DNA of 64,000 bases, taken from assembly GCF_000526715.1 (NCBI RefSeq), contig NZ_JAGP01000001.1, positions 1,860,001 to 1,924,000 of the forward strand. The letters run 5' to 3'. The position numbers were made by a program, and so were the translations under genes. Positions 1 through 8,048 of this stretch are shown in pieces (position 1 is the first letter of the stretch; each line of letters begins with the position of its first letter). The notes beneath the pieces are model-generated. The model worked only from the letters and a program-made list of their open reading frames with translations. It had not been told where the DNA came from and did not search any database. The stretch is from Hydrogenovibrio kuenenii DSM 12350. Lineage in GTDB: Bacteria; Pseudomonadota; Gammaproteobacteria; Thiomicrospirales; Thiomicrospiraceae.

Positions 1-865
1 TTTCAGGCACGCCTTCCAACACTTCTATCACATGTCGTAAACCCGACTTCTGATTTTTTGGTAGATCACACTGAGTAATGTCTCCGGTAATAACAGCCTT
101 AGAGCCAAAACCAATTCGCGTCAGAAACATTTTCATTTGTTCAGTACTGGTATTTTGCGCTTCATCCAAAATAATAAAGGCTTCATTCAAAGTACGACCA
201 CGCATAAATGCCAGCGGTGCGATTTCAATAATATGGCGTTCTATCATGCGTTCAACCTGCTCAAAGCCGAGCATTTCAAACAAAGCATCAAATAATGGGC
301 GTAAATAAGGATCCACTTTTTGACTTAAATCACCGGGTAAAAACCCGAGTTTTTCTCCCGCTTCTACCGCTGGGCGCGTCAGAATAATACGACGCACTTC
401 TTCTTTCTCTAAAGCTTCAACGGCAGCAGCCACTGCCAAATAGGTTTTTCCTGTTCCCGCAGGCCCAATACCAAAATTAACATCATAATCTTGAATGGAT
501 CGAATATAGTTTGCTTGATTCGGGTTGCGCGTTTTAATTACTTTTTTACGTGTTTTGATTAAAACTTGGGAGTCATCCATCACTTTAACATCATCATATC
601 CGACAGACTGTAATGCGATATGGACTTTTTCAGGTTCAAGCGGTTCTTTTAACGCTTGAGCATAGAGGTCTCGCAAAAAGCTTTCTGTTTTGACCAAGCG
701 ATCTGGCAACCCCGTCACACTGAACTTAAAACCTAGATGATTAATTTCTACGCCCAAGCGTAACTCAATCTGAGCTAAGTGCTCGCTTTGCCAACCACAC
801 AGGTTTACCAAAGCGTCATTTTGTTCGGGAGAAAGCTGAAATTGAATGGTATGGAGGGTTGTCAA
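1..865 (-). CDS. phoH: PhoH-like ATPase (YbeZ type), 3' end beyond window
   Basis: This is an RNA-associated P-loop NTPase of the PhoH/YbeZ family. Reading the minus strand gives an N-terminal domain, then a Walker A motif GPAGTGKT, a Walker B motif ILDEAQN and a conserved TGDITQCDLP segment. The left edge of the window cuts the gene before its stop codon. An in-frame stop lies 13 codons upstream and no ATG or GTG follows it before the conserved region. The start is therefore taken as TTG at 863-865, with an AAGG stretch a little upstream. It follows miaB on the same strand, matching the conserved gammaproteobacterial order miaB-ybeZ-ybeY. The family is linked to rRNA maturation with YbeY; the exact role here is inferred. 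Confidence 0.94.
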   Translation of the reverse strand, partial: MTTLHTIQFQLSPEQNDALVNLCGWQSEHLAQIELRLGVEINHLGFKFSVTGLPDRLVKTESFLRDLYAQALKEPLEPEKVHIALQSVGYDDVKVMDDSQVLIKTRKKVIKTRNPNQANYIRSIQDYDVNFGIGPAGTGKTYLAVAAAVEALEKEEVRRIILTRPAVEAGEKLGFLPGDLSQKVDPYLRPLFDALFEMLGFEQVERMIERHIIEIAPLAFMRGRTLNEAFIILDEAQNTSTEQMKMFLTRIGFGSKAVITGDITQCDLPKNQKSGLRHVIEVLEGVPE

Positions 866-971
866 TGAATTCGACTGCCTTGGTAGTAAGATAGTAATAG
901 ATGACTAAATCTTAATGAATTGCTCAACGAATTACAATGACGATTTCATGACCGGCATCTTAGCGTCAAAA

Positions 972-2402
972 TCAGACCGCATAGTACTGGCGCTGAGTAA
1001 ACTTTTCCGCTTCTGGCGTTGCGACAAGCTTACCTTTTAAAGAGTTGACATAGGCTTCAATAATCTCAACATCCACAAACTGGCCAATCAACTCAGGTGA
1101 ACCTTCAAAATTTACAACACGGTTATTTTCAGTACGACCAGAAACCTCTGTCGTAGCATTACGAGACAAGCTCTCAACCAATACTCGCTGTACACTGCCA
1201 ACCATAGAGGCACTAATGGCTGCTGTTTGTTCATTCAACATGTCTTGTAAAGCTTGCAAGCGGCGCTTTTTGGTATGCATCTCAACATCATCCGGCAAGC
1301 TTGACGCTGGCGTACCTGGTCTTGGGCTATAGATAAAGCTAAATGATCGGTCATAATTCATTTCTTTAACCAAAGCCAATGTTTCTTTAAAGTCATCACA
1401 AGTTTCACCAGGGAAGCCAATAATAAAATCACCAGACAAGCTTAAGTTAGGGCGTAGCTTGAGAATTTTGCGAATCGTTGATTTATACTCAATCGCCATA
1501 TGGTTACGCTTCATTATTGCCAATACGCGATCCGAGCCTGATTGAATCGGTAAATGCAAATGAGAGACAAGTTCTGGCACTTCTGCATAACAATCAATCA
1601 AACTCTGCGTCATCTCATTTGGATGAGATGTGGTGTAACGAATACGATCAATCCCCTCCACGGCTCTTACCGCATGAATTAATACCGCTAAATCGGCAAT
1701 CTCGCCATCCGGCATCTCACCACGGTAAGCGTTGACGTTTTGGCCAAGCAAATTAACTTCTCTCACACCCTGCTCAGCAAGGGTTTCAATTTCTGCCATT
1801 ACATCAGCAAATGGTCGGCTAAATTCTTCACCACGCGTATAAGGCACCACACAGAACGTACAATATTTAGAACAGCCTTCCATTACAGAGACAAAGGCCG
1901 ATACACCGTTCGATTCTGGCGCGGCCAGATTATCGAACTTCTCAATTTCAGGGAAGGAAATATCAATCACAGCACGTTTTTTAAACTTCCTATCCTTTGC
2001 GGCTTCTTCACGCAAAGACAAGGCTTCATCAATCATCGCCGGTAAACGGTGCAATGTTTGTGGTCCAAAAATCACATCAACCAAAGGAGAGCGTTTACGA
2101 ATTTCATCGCCTTCCTGTGAAGCCACACAACCACCTACTGCAATAATGCGATTCGGCTTTTCGGCTTTCCATTTTTTCCAACGCCCCAATTCATCAAACA
2201 CTTTTTCCTGTGCTTTTTCGCGCACAGAACAAGTATTCAAAATCAACATATCCGAGGCTTCAGGCGTCTCTACCATTTCCAAACCATAGGTTTTTGCCAG
2301 CAGCTTGGCCATACGATCAGAATCATACTCATTCATCTGACAACCGTAAGTTTTGATGAATAGGCCGCCGCTAAACGGAGACGCGTGTGTAGTGTTTGAC
2401 AT
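972..2402 (-). CDS. miaB: tRNA-2-methylthio-N6-dimethylallyladenosine synthase
   Basis: A radical-SAM methylthiotransferase that adds the 2-methylthio group to i6A37 of tRNAs reading UNN codons. The 476-residue protein starts with the MTTase domain ([17 protein letters not shown], then [10 protein letters not shown] and GGCVAS, which supply the three auxiliary-cluster cysteines). The radical-SAM motif CSKYCTFC follows near residue 180, and a C-terminal TRAM-like domain ends the protein. Length and motif order are normal for MiaB. It lies directly upstream of phoH on the same strand, probably in one transcript. A copy of the dispersed 18-bp motif lies about 90 bp upstream of the start. Confidence 0.97.
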   Translation of the reverse strand: MSNTTHASPFSGGLFIKTYGCQMNEYDSDRMAKLLAKTYGLEMVETPEASDMLILNTCSVREKAQEKVFDELGRWKKWKAEKPNRIIAVGGCVASQEGDEIRKRSPLVDVIFGPQTLHRLPAMIDEALSLREEAAKDRKFKKRAVIDISFPEIEKFDNLAAPESNGVSAFVSVMEGCSKYCTFCVVPYTRGEEFSRPFADVMAEIETLAEQGVREVNLLGQNVNAYRGEMPDGEIADLAVLIHAVRAVEGIDRIRYTTSHPNEMTQSLIDCYAEVPELVSHLHLPIQSGSDRVLAIMKRNHMAIEYKSTIRKILKLRPNLSLSGDFIIGFPGETCDDFKETLALVKEMNYDRSFSFIYSPRPGTPASSLPDDVEMHTKKRRLQALQDMLNEQTAAISASMVGSVQRVLVESLSRNATTEVSGRTENNRVVNFEGSPELIGQFVDVEIIEAYVNSLKGKLVATPEAEKFTQRQYYAV

Positions 2403-2492
2403 AATGCTACCTTGAAAAAATGGGGGCTAAACGTTAAGCAACGTTAACAGAAGTTATTGAAAACTATCTGTTTTTAGGGCGCGTATTCTAGC

Positions 2493-2510
2493 AAAATCTG
2501 CCAGGCTGGG
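2493..2510 (+). repeat. Dispersed 18-bp motif, copy 1
   Basis: Reads AAAATCTGCCAGGCTGGG, followed by T. It is intergenic, between the miaB start and the terminator of the pilin-like gene. One of ten near-identical copies in the window (only the purine at position 8 varies). Confidence 0.9.
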
Positions 2511-2563
2511 TCAATATTTAACCTAGTTTACAAGTCGGGAATTTACTTTTTTATCCATAACCA

Positions 2564-2592
2564 ACAAAAAAGCCCGGACAAAGCCGGGCTTC
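2564..2592 (-). terminator. Rho-independent terminator of the pilin-like gene
   Basis: On the minus strand, AAGCCCGGC and GCCGGGCTT-type arms (AGCCCGG/CCGGGCT) enclose a short TTTGT loop and run into a stretch of seven T. It lies about 20 bp after the stop of the 2612-3211 gene. Confidence 0.85.
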
Positions 2593-2611
2593 CACGTAAA
2601 AATTTAAACAA

Positions 2612-3211
2612 TTACATCTTAACGCAAACCGTATTAGCTGCCGTCGTTGAGTAAGATGTTCCTTGCGTTGTGATGGTTGTTGCATCAGCAACTTGAACGG
2701 AACCCGTTGTAGCAATCCCGTCATCCATTTTCGTATCGATTTGCGTCGCTTCTGCACCGCTCAACCCAGTCAAACAAATCGTTACAGCCGTTGCCCCTAA
2801 AGCGGCACCGTTACTTAAGATTTCAACATTTCCGCCGAATTTATTTTTGGCATACTCAGCCCCTGCCGTCGTTGGAGTAAAACTACCTGAAATAAGGTTT
2901 TGATCCTGTAGGTTTTTAAAAACATATTTCGATTCATCCGCTGAAATCGCACCATCTCCTAACCCCGTGCCCGAATCTTTAACTGTTGCATTCGGGTCAT
3001 CGCCCGGCAAATACTCTGTCTTATCTTGATAAGTGTAAACAGCCGCTGTCAATTGTTGTATCTGGCTAATCGAGGCCTTCATTCTGGCATTGGCAATCAA
3101 TTCCTGCCCCTTAAGCACCCCACCTAACAACAAACCGATAATGACTAAAACTATCGCCATTTCGACCAATGTAAACCCTTTTTGTGACGATTTTTTTTGT
3201 TGTGTCAGCAT
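2612..3211 (-). CDS. Type IV pilin / pseudopilin-like protein
   Basis: A 199-residue prepilin. A short basic leader MLTQQKKSSQKG ends in the prepilin peptidase site G|FTLVEM with the usual Glu at mature position 5, followed by a hydrophobic helix of about 20 residues and the segment KGQELIANARMKA. The C-terminal domain has a possible disulfide pair (ICLTG and the final CVKM). A strong GGGGAGG ribosome site precedes the ATG. It has its own terminator and a 147-bp upstream gap, so it may be transcribed apart from the three larger pilin-like genes behind it. The family (major pilin or T2SS pseudopilin) cannot be settled by eye. Confidence 0.88.
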   Translation of the reverse strand: MLTQQKKSSQKGFTLVEMAIVLVIIGLLLGGVLKGQELIANARMKASISQIQQLTAAVYTYQDKTEYLPGDDPNATVKDSGTGLGDGAISADESKYVFKNLQDQNLISGSFTPTTAGAEYAKNKFGGNVEILSNGAALGATAVTICLTGLSGAEATQIDTKMDDGIATTGSVQVADATTITTQGTSYSTTAANTVCVKM

Positions 3212-3358
3212 AACAACCTCCCCTGATAATTTTAAAACCTAAAAACTTAAGCCTATTTACGTAAATCATAGCGCATTTCAGCTTATTAGAGCGAGTTTTT
3301 CGTGCAAACTTGATGCAAATAAACTTTAAAGTCTATCCATAAACAAGCATTAACCCTC

Positions 3359-4150
3359 CTACTGCAAAGCCATAGGATCGTTATCTAAAAACGCTTTTTT
3401 AATCGTGTAGCCAGAAAGTGTTTCGATCGTATCATCAAAATAACTCCCTGCCTGCTCACTGGGATTCGCCGCCCAATATAAATTATCCGTATCGCAATTC
3501 TCTCGCTCTTGCGGGCTTAACACATTGCAGTTGGTGGTGCGCCCATCTTTATTAAAGGCGACCAACACCACCGACTGCTGATCAGCCACCATAGAAGAAG
3601 ACGCTGTACAGCTCGATGCACTAGGACTACAAACGGCGTAATCCCCCGAACTGGCCGTTGCTTGCGTAGGCAAAGTTTTTAAGTCAAACTGAGGCAGCGC
3701 TGTTTTAGGAGTGGTCGGCGTATTACAAAAGTAATTAGCAGCCCTGCCTGCCGGTGGCGAAGCACTTTGCGCACAAATACCCCCTGTCGCTGCTTCACTG
3801 TTGACTGCATAACGAATCAAATTTCCCCAACCATCAGAAACATTCATTTTATTCAGCCCCAAATCTATATAAGGTAAAGTACCCGCTGCGGCCGCACACA
3901 TTGCTCCTGTTCGGTTTTCTTTACCATTTCGATTTGTATCTGGGCACGGGAGATAATGATTTACCAAAGCAAAGGTTAACAACGCCTGCTTAATTTGCTG
4001 CAGGCTTTGCTTAGAGCTACTGTATTTGGCACTATCGCGTTGAACTTTCATCATCTGAAAACCACCCACAACCAATAAACCGATAATCACCAACACAACA
4101 CTCAACTCAACCAAGTTAAATCCGGCTTGTTTCGATTTTTGCAAATGCAT
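3359..4150 (-). CDS. Pilin-like protein with PCPD/NxNG motif
   Basis: A prepilin-type protein of about 263 residues. The leader ends in AG|FNLVELSVVLVIIGLL, a standard class III signal with Glu5. After the helix comes a Cys-bracketed motif LPCPDTNRNGKENR ending in a second Cys, then LPYIDLGL. Near the C-terminus is ERENCDTDNLYWA. The same blocks occur in the next gene upstream, so the two are paralogues. The ATG at 4150 overlaps the upstream stop as TGATG; a GTG at 4153 is an alternative start. Translational coupling is likely. Probably a minor pilin or pilus-tip component; function unknown. Confidence 0.82.
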   Translation of the reverse strand: MHLQKSKQAGFNLVELSVVLVIIGLLVVGGFQMMKVQRDSAKYSSSKQSLQQIKQALLTFALVNHYLPCPDTNRNGKENRTGAMCAAAAGTLPYIDLGLNKMNVSDGWGNLIRYAVNSEAATGGICAQSASPPAGRAANYFCNTPTTPKTALPQFDLKTLPTQATASSGDYAVCSPSASSCTASSSMVADQQSVVLVAFNKDGRTTNCNVLSPQERENCDTDNLYWAANPSEQAGSYFDDTIETLSGYTIKKAFLDNDPMALQ

Positions 4151-5178
4151 CACTTAATGGCCCCAATATCTATCAATGCTTGCTTTGCCTGCAAGACAGT
4201 CATACTATCCAAAAAATCCTGGTTGTCACCTTGCGTCTCACTAAACAATTCATCTCCATCACAATTTTCTCTTTGGTTTGTGGATGCTGCATCTTGACAC
4301 TTATTCCATGTTATAGCACCATCTGCCCCAAAAGTCACCGTCACATAAACCAGAGCATTATCCACTTCATTACCAGACAAATCTTTTAACCATAAATTCT
4401 TATGAGAATTAGTGACGTCACCTGCCTTATCAACACCAACGGGCGGCGTCCCTAACTGCATATAGGGCGGTGTACTTATAGCAGACAAATCTATTTGATT
4501 TCCGGTTTGGCAGACCGAATTATTTCCACCATTTCCACCATTTCCACCATTTCCACCATTTCCACCATTTCCATTTCCATTTCCATTTCCATTTCCATTT
4601 CCATTTCCAGTACTCCCTGTCCCACCTGGCAAAACAGGACAAACACTTTCACAACCATTGCAATAATAAATATGAACACTCGGGCAATAGCCAAGGTCGT
4701 TTGAAACCGTCATTCCTCCTTGCTGGCCAAAAACACTCGCGGTCTGACACATATCGTTCACATACTTTTTATTTTCGGCTCTCGCATTCACTTGATAGTA
4801 ATACGCATTACCCCAAACATCTTTTTCAGGAGTCGATAGCTCAAGATACGGCAAAGTGCCAGAACGCTTCCGACAAACGGAAACACCACTAGATATTTTT
4901 CGATTCTCTCTGCCATCCCCATCAGTATCAGGGCAGGGCAAATGATGATTCACCTTCAGATACGTGACCATAGCCTGATGAATTACGGGCATTATTGCCG
5001 CTTGCTGCTTCCGTTTATCAACAGCTCTTAATTCACCTTGCGAAACCATCGTGCCAATAAAAAAAACACCCAACAGTAAAAGCGCTAAAGCCACCTCAAT
5101 CAAGGAAAACCCTTTCGAGTAGCTGAGCCCGTGCTTTCTCGCCCGAAAAACCTTCAGAATCATAGCCATTTCATCCAT
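4150..5178 (-). CDS. Pilin-like protein with Gly/Asn repeat linker
   Basis: A prepilin-type protein, 342 residues from the ATG at 5176-5178, two bases after the preceding stop. The signal is KG|FSLIEVALALLLLGVFF. It shares LPCPDTDGDGRENR (EF-hand-like DxDxDG spacing with flanking Cys), LPYLEL and QRENCDGDELF with its downstream neighbour. It differs by a low-complexity linker of seven Gly-Asn and five Gly-Gly-Asn units, encoded by a 6-bp and a 9-bp tandem repeat, placed after a Cys-rich stretch (YCNGCESVCPVLPGG). The reading frame stays open further upstream, but only inside the neighbouring gene. Function unknown; surface exposure is plausible. Confidence 0.8.
   Translation of the reverse strand: MDEMAMILKVFRARKHGLSYSKGFSLIEVALALLLLGVFFIGTMVSQGELRAVDKRKQQAAIMPVIHQAMVTYLKVNHHLPCPDTDGDGRENRKISSGVSVCRKRSGTLPYLELSTPEKDVWGNAYYYQVNARAENKKYVNDMCQTASVFGQQGGMTVSNDLGYCPSVHIYYCNGCESVCPVLPGGTGSTGNGNGNGNGNGNGNGGNGGNGGNGGNGGNNSVCQTGNQIDLSAISTPPYMQLGTPPVGVDKAGDVTNSHKNLWLKDLSGNEVDNALVYVTVTFGADGAITWNKCQDAASTNQRENCDGDELFSETQGDNQDFLDSMTVLQAKQALIDIGAIK
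4523..4609 (-). repeat. Compound microsatellite: 5 x 9 bp then 7 x 6 bp
   Basis: On the plus strand five exact copies of TTTCCACCA are followed by seven exact copies of TTTCCA. On the coding strand they give (GN)7 then (GGN)5. Both units are multiples of three, so slippage changes linker length without frameshift. Confidence 0.95.
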
Positions 5179-5179
5179 T

Positions 5180-6268
5180 TTACGGACATACCACCTGCCC
5201 ATCGATGATCTGTTCCCGCCACTGACTTCCCGAAGGGTTACCAATGGCATCGTAATCGTTAAACCAGTGTTGGCTTGTAGGGGATAAATCACACAAAAAC
5301 GATTTTTGAGCCTTAATACGTGCTTCCATAGCTTTCTTCCACTCATCAAACGTAATACCTACGACCACATCATTGACCGTCGGATACATCTGCTGGCCCG
5401 TATAAAAAAAACGGGTTCCTGCGGCATTACCGTCATCTACTTTAACGCCAGAAGTATCAAAACGCATATCCAGAAAATCCCCGATACGGGCTTTTGCATC
5501 GGTAACATTAGTCCTATCTTGCACAGTGCCATCGGGAAAAACTTGTGGGGCACCCGGCACAATAATCAGCACCACATATTGCCCTGCACCATTTATCTGT
5601 AACCAAGGCGGGGTATTATTCGGCAAACCTATTGGGGTTCCTGAATCAGGCGCTTCCGCTGGGGTAAGTGTTGAATTCAAAGGAGCGTACCTATGTGTTG
5701 AGGTATTGTTATAACTGCCGGACGAGTTCACAAAACGATCTGCCACCACATAATAGAACTGGCGTGGAGAAGCGTCTTTTAAAAAAAAGTTTCGCGTCTT
5801 GAAAGAAACCGGTAAAAAACCGTAATCGAATCCCGTACTATCATCACCAACAACACGAGGATTTCCGCACTGGGTTTCACCACCTGTCAAACTGCCATCG
5901 CCATCAATATCAGGACAAGGAAAATAACCAGGTGAAGGGATATCTGCAACAGGAATATTGGTTACTGTATTGGAAACCAATTCGCTTTGAAAGATTTCCG
6001 GCTGAAAAACTGCATAGGTTAAAAGCTGTTGCTTGATACTATTCAGTTCCGAAAGTGTTTGAATTGACTCTGTCTGTCTATGAAAAAAACTGTAATTTTT
6101 TGCATAGTTACCAAAATATGCTGCAGCGCCCAGAAGCATCAACACCAGCATAATCATCAGGATAAATCCGTTTTGCCGTCCTGCTTGATTTCGTGACAAT
6201 CTGCAATGAAAGTTTTGGATATAAGGTTTCCGTTTATAACGCGGACAAAATTTTGTTGTTAAAATCAT
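5180..6268 (-). CDS. Pilin-associated / PilX-like protein
   Basis: About 362 residues from the ATG at 6266-6268; the frame stays open to 6334, so the start is uncertain. A basic region is followed by NGFILMIMLVLMLLGAAAYFG, a pilin-like N-terminal helix without the usual Glu5 and with a poor cleavage context, as in PilX-type minor pilins. It carries FPCPDIDGDGSL ending in a Cys, the same Cys-bracketed acidic loop as in the next two genes. It is the first gene of the cluster. The likely role is a minor component of the same filament; this is inference. Confidence 0.7.
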   Translation of the reverse strand: MILTTKFCPRYKRKPYIQNFHCRLSRNQAGRQNGFILMIMLVLMLLGAAAYFGNYAKNYSFFHRQTESIQTLSELNSIKQQLLTYAVFQPEIFQSELVSNTVTNIPVADIPSPGYFPCPDIDGDGSLTGGETQCGNPRVVGDDSTGFDYGFLPVSFKTRNFFLKDASPRQFYYVVADRFVNSSGSYNNTSTHRYAPLNSTLTPAEAPDSGTPIGLPNNTPPWLQINGAGQYVVLIIVPGAPQVFPDGTVQDRTNVTDAKARIGDFLDMRFDTSGVKVDDGNAAGTRFFYTGQQMYPTVNDVVVGITFDEWKKAMEARIKAQKSFLCDLSPTSQHWFNDYDAIGNPSGSQWREQIIDGQVVCP

Positions 6269-6416
6269 AAAACAACTGTTTTCTCCAAAGCAGTAAGTAT
6301 TATGAATTATAAGTGAGTTTGCGCAAAAAACCACTTAAATAAAACAAAACTCCATGCATAGTGCAAATCTAGATATAAGAAATAAGCTTGCTCACACTTT
6401 TCATACTACAAAAAAC

Positions 6417-6443
6417 AAAAAACCCGCCGAAGCGGGTTTTTTT
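6417..6443 (-). terminator. Rho-independent terminator of the porin gene
   Basis: AACCCGC CGAA GCGGGTT with A-runs before it and T-runs after it, so it can work on both strands. It lies 35 bp after the porin stop. Confidence 0.85.
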
Positions 6444-6477
6444 CATTCTAACTAAACTGCCCTAAGACAGCATTAAA

Positions 6478-7488
6478 TTAGAACTTAACTACTAAACCAA
6501 CATTAACTGCTGAAGTATCAGTTTTGTCAACACCTTTTAGGTTAGTAACTGACATGTAGTCTGCATAAGTCTTAACAGTTTTAGATAGAGAGTAATCAAC
6601 ACCTACACCCATACCAGTACCATCTTTCAAAGTTTTAACTTTGCGGTCTGCCATTGCATACTTCAAACGTGGTGTAATTTTACCCATTTTGTATGCAACG
6701 TTCACGCTCATATCAGTACCTTCTTTGTAAGTGTTTTTAACAGCATCACCAGAGAAGTTTGCATAAGTAGCGTTAGCAGTTAAACCAGCAACCGAATACT
6801 GAGCAACTAAACGCATATCAGTACCGCCTTTTTGAGCAGCGTTAGCATTTTTAGACAAAGAGTCCATTGCTCCAGATAGGTATAGACCTTTTTTCTTAGA
6901 ACCATAAGTTACTGCTGCTGAAATGATGTCAGTAATAGATGAATCTTTCGTAGTATCACCAGAGTTTTCTTTTGGTACGAAAGCAGCGATAACCTTAACA
7001 CCACCTAGGTTTGGTGAAACGTATGCCAAAACATTGTCCGCACGCTTTTCACCAGAGTCACCAAAAACACCCATTTGAGACCAGTTGTTATCGAACTCTT
7101 TATCGTTGAATGCATCATAACCCTGTGCCATTTTGTATGGAGTGTCATGACGACCCATGATAACAGTACCGAAAGAACCTGCTAGACCAGCAAACTGGTT
7201 ACGATTACTAACAGAAGTAGAGCTATCAGACATACTCACACCGTACTCAATATGGTAAACAGCTTTTAGACCGTTACCTAGATCTTCAGAACCTTTAAAA
7301 CCTAGACGTGAAGCGTACGACTTGATCGCCATACCTGATAGACCGTGATCTTTTACACCTGCATTCTTAACTTCTTTGCTCACTTGGAAAGCTTGGTTAA
7401 TTTTACCAAAAACAGTAGGAGCGTCAGCCATAGCAACTGGCGCAGCGATAGCAGAAGCAACTGCTAGAGCGATAATGTTCTTTTTCAT
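6478..7488 (-). CDS. Gram-negative porin (OmpC/Porin_4 type)
   Basis: A 336-residue outer-membrane beta-barrel porin. A cleavable signal (MKKNIIALAVASAIAAPVAMA) precedes alternating amphipathic strands rich in Gly and aromatic residues. Conserved porin blocks include FGKINQAFQVS, SRLGFKGSEDLGNGLKAVYHIEYG and FAGLAGSFGTVIMGRHDTPYK. The last residue is Phe, as needed for BAM-dependent assembly. An AAAGGG ribosome site precedes the ATG. It is monocistronic with its own terminator. It probably admits small hydrophilic solutes; selectivity cannot be read. Confidence 0.92.
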   Translation of the reverse strand: MKKNIIALAVASAIAAPVAMADAPTVFGKINQAFQVSKEVKNAGVKDHGLSGMAIKSYASRLGFKGSEDLGNGLKAVYHIEYGVSMSDSSTSVSNRNQFAGLAGSFGTVIMGRHDTPYKMAQGYDAFNDKEFDNNWSQMGVFGDSGEKRADNVLAYVSPNLGGVKVIAAFVPKENSGDTTKDSSITDIISAAVTYGSKKKGLYLSGAMDSLSKNANAAQKGGTDMRLVAQYSVAGLTANATYANFSGDAVKNTYKEGTDMSVNVAYKMGKITPRLKYAMADRKVKTLKDGTGMGVGVDYSLSKTVKTYADYMSVTNLKGVDKTDTSAVNVGLVVKF

Positions 7489-8048
7489 TTGAAAACCCTT
7501 TAATAGTTAGTTAAATGCCCACGTTGCCGTGAACTTGAAAGCAACTATATTTAGTTTTATAGGGGCATGCAACTTTTTTTAAGAAAAAAACAACAATTTT
7601 TAAAAGTGTAGTTTTTTTACAACACTTCATTAGTCTGTATTTCATAAAACCTTAATATATAAGACTTTCACTTCACTACTTACTTCACTGCTCATAATAA
7701 AACTGCCTAGGCAATTTAACTTTTTCTTCTTTTTAACCCATTTCATAATTAATTTTTTACCACTAAAGAAAACAATATTAGCTCCTACTGAAATGGTTTT
7801 TTTTCAAGCATTTTTTGCATTAATTTTTTTCATTTTTACCGCAAAAAAATTTAATAGAAAAAGCTCATCCTATGTGTTGCATTAATTTCCACTTTCCACT
7901 ATATTTTGAGTCTAACGGTGCAACAAAAACTATATATAGTAGAAAGACGCAGTTCTACCCACAAAATAATAATGCACTTTGCACATATTTCTTAGCAAGA
8001 AAATTTACTCTTTTTGTTAACCTTCTGAATTTATTAAAGATTGTAGCC
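7489..8048. other. 560-bp divergent intergenic region, porin / nrdA
   Basis: AT-rich DNA between the divergent porin and nrdA genes. It holds the NrdR box pair and a leader of about 100 nt before nrdA. I found no tRNA or convincing small gene. The frame in front of nrdA stays open from 7872, but its sequence is low-complexity and unlike NrdA. Confidence 0.7.
7896..7942 (+). promoter_or_regulatory. Pair of NrdR boxes upstream of nrdA
   Basis: Two 16-bp sites fit the NrdR consensus ACACWATATWTWGTGT: ccaCTATATTTTGagt (7896-7911) and aaaCTATATATAGtag (7927-7942). Their centres are 31 bp apart, three helical turns, the spacing known for paired NrdR boxes. They lie 107-153 bp before the nrdA start, so NrdR-ATP/dATP repression of nrdA is likely. 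Confidence 0.82.

Noticed and set aside
4491-4704. Open frames on both strands through the Gly/Asn microsatellite
   Set aside because: They arise from the tandem repeat and encode only monotonous Met-Glu or Ile-Ser stretches inside a real gene.
7872-8048. N-terminal extension of NrdA by 59 residues
   Set aside because: The extension is unlike any NrdA, overlaps the NrdR boxes and would remove the leader; the start at 8049 matches the E. coli protein.
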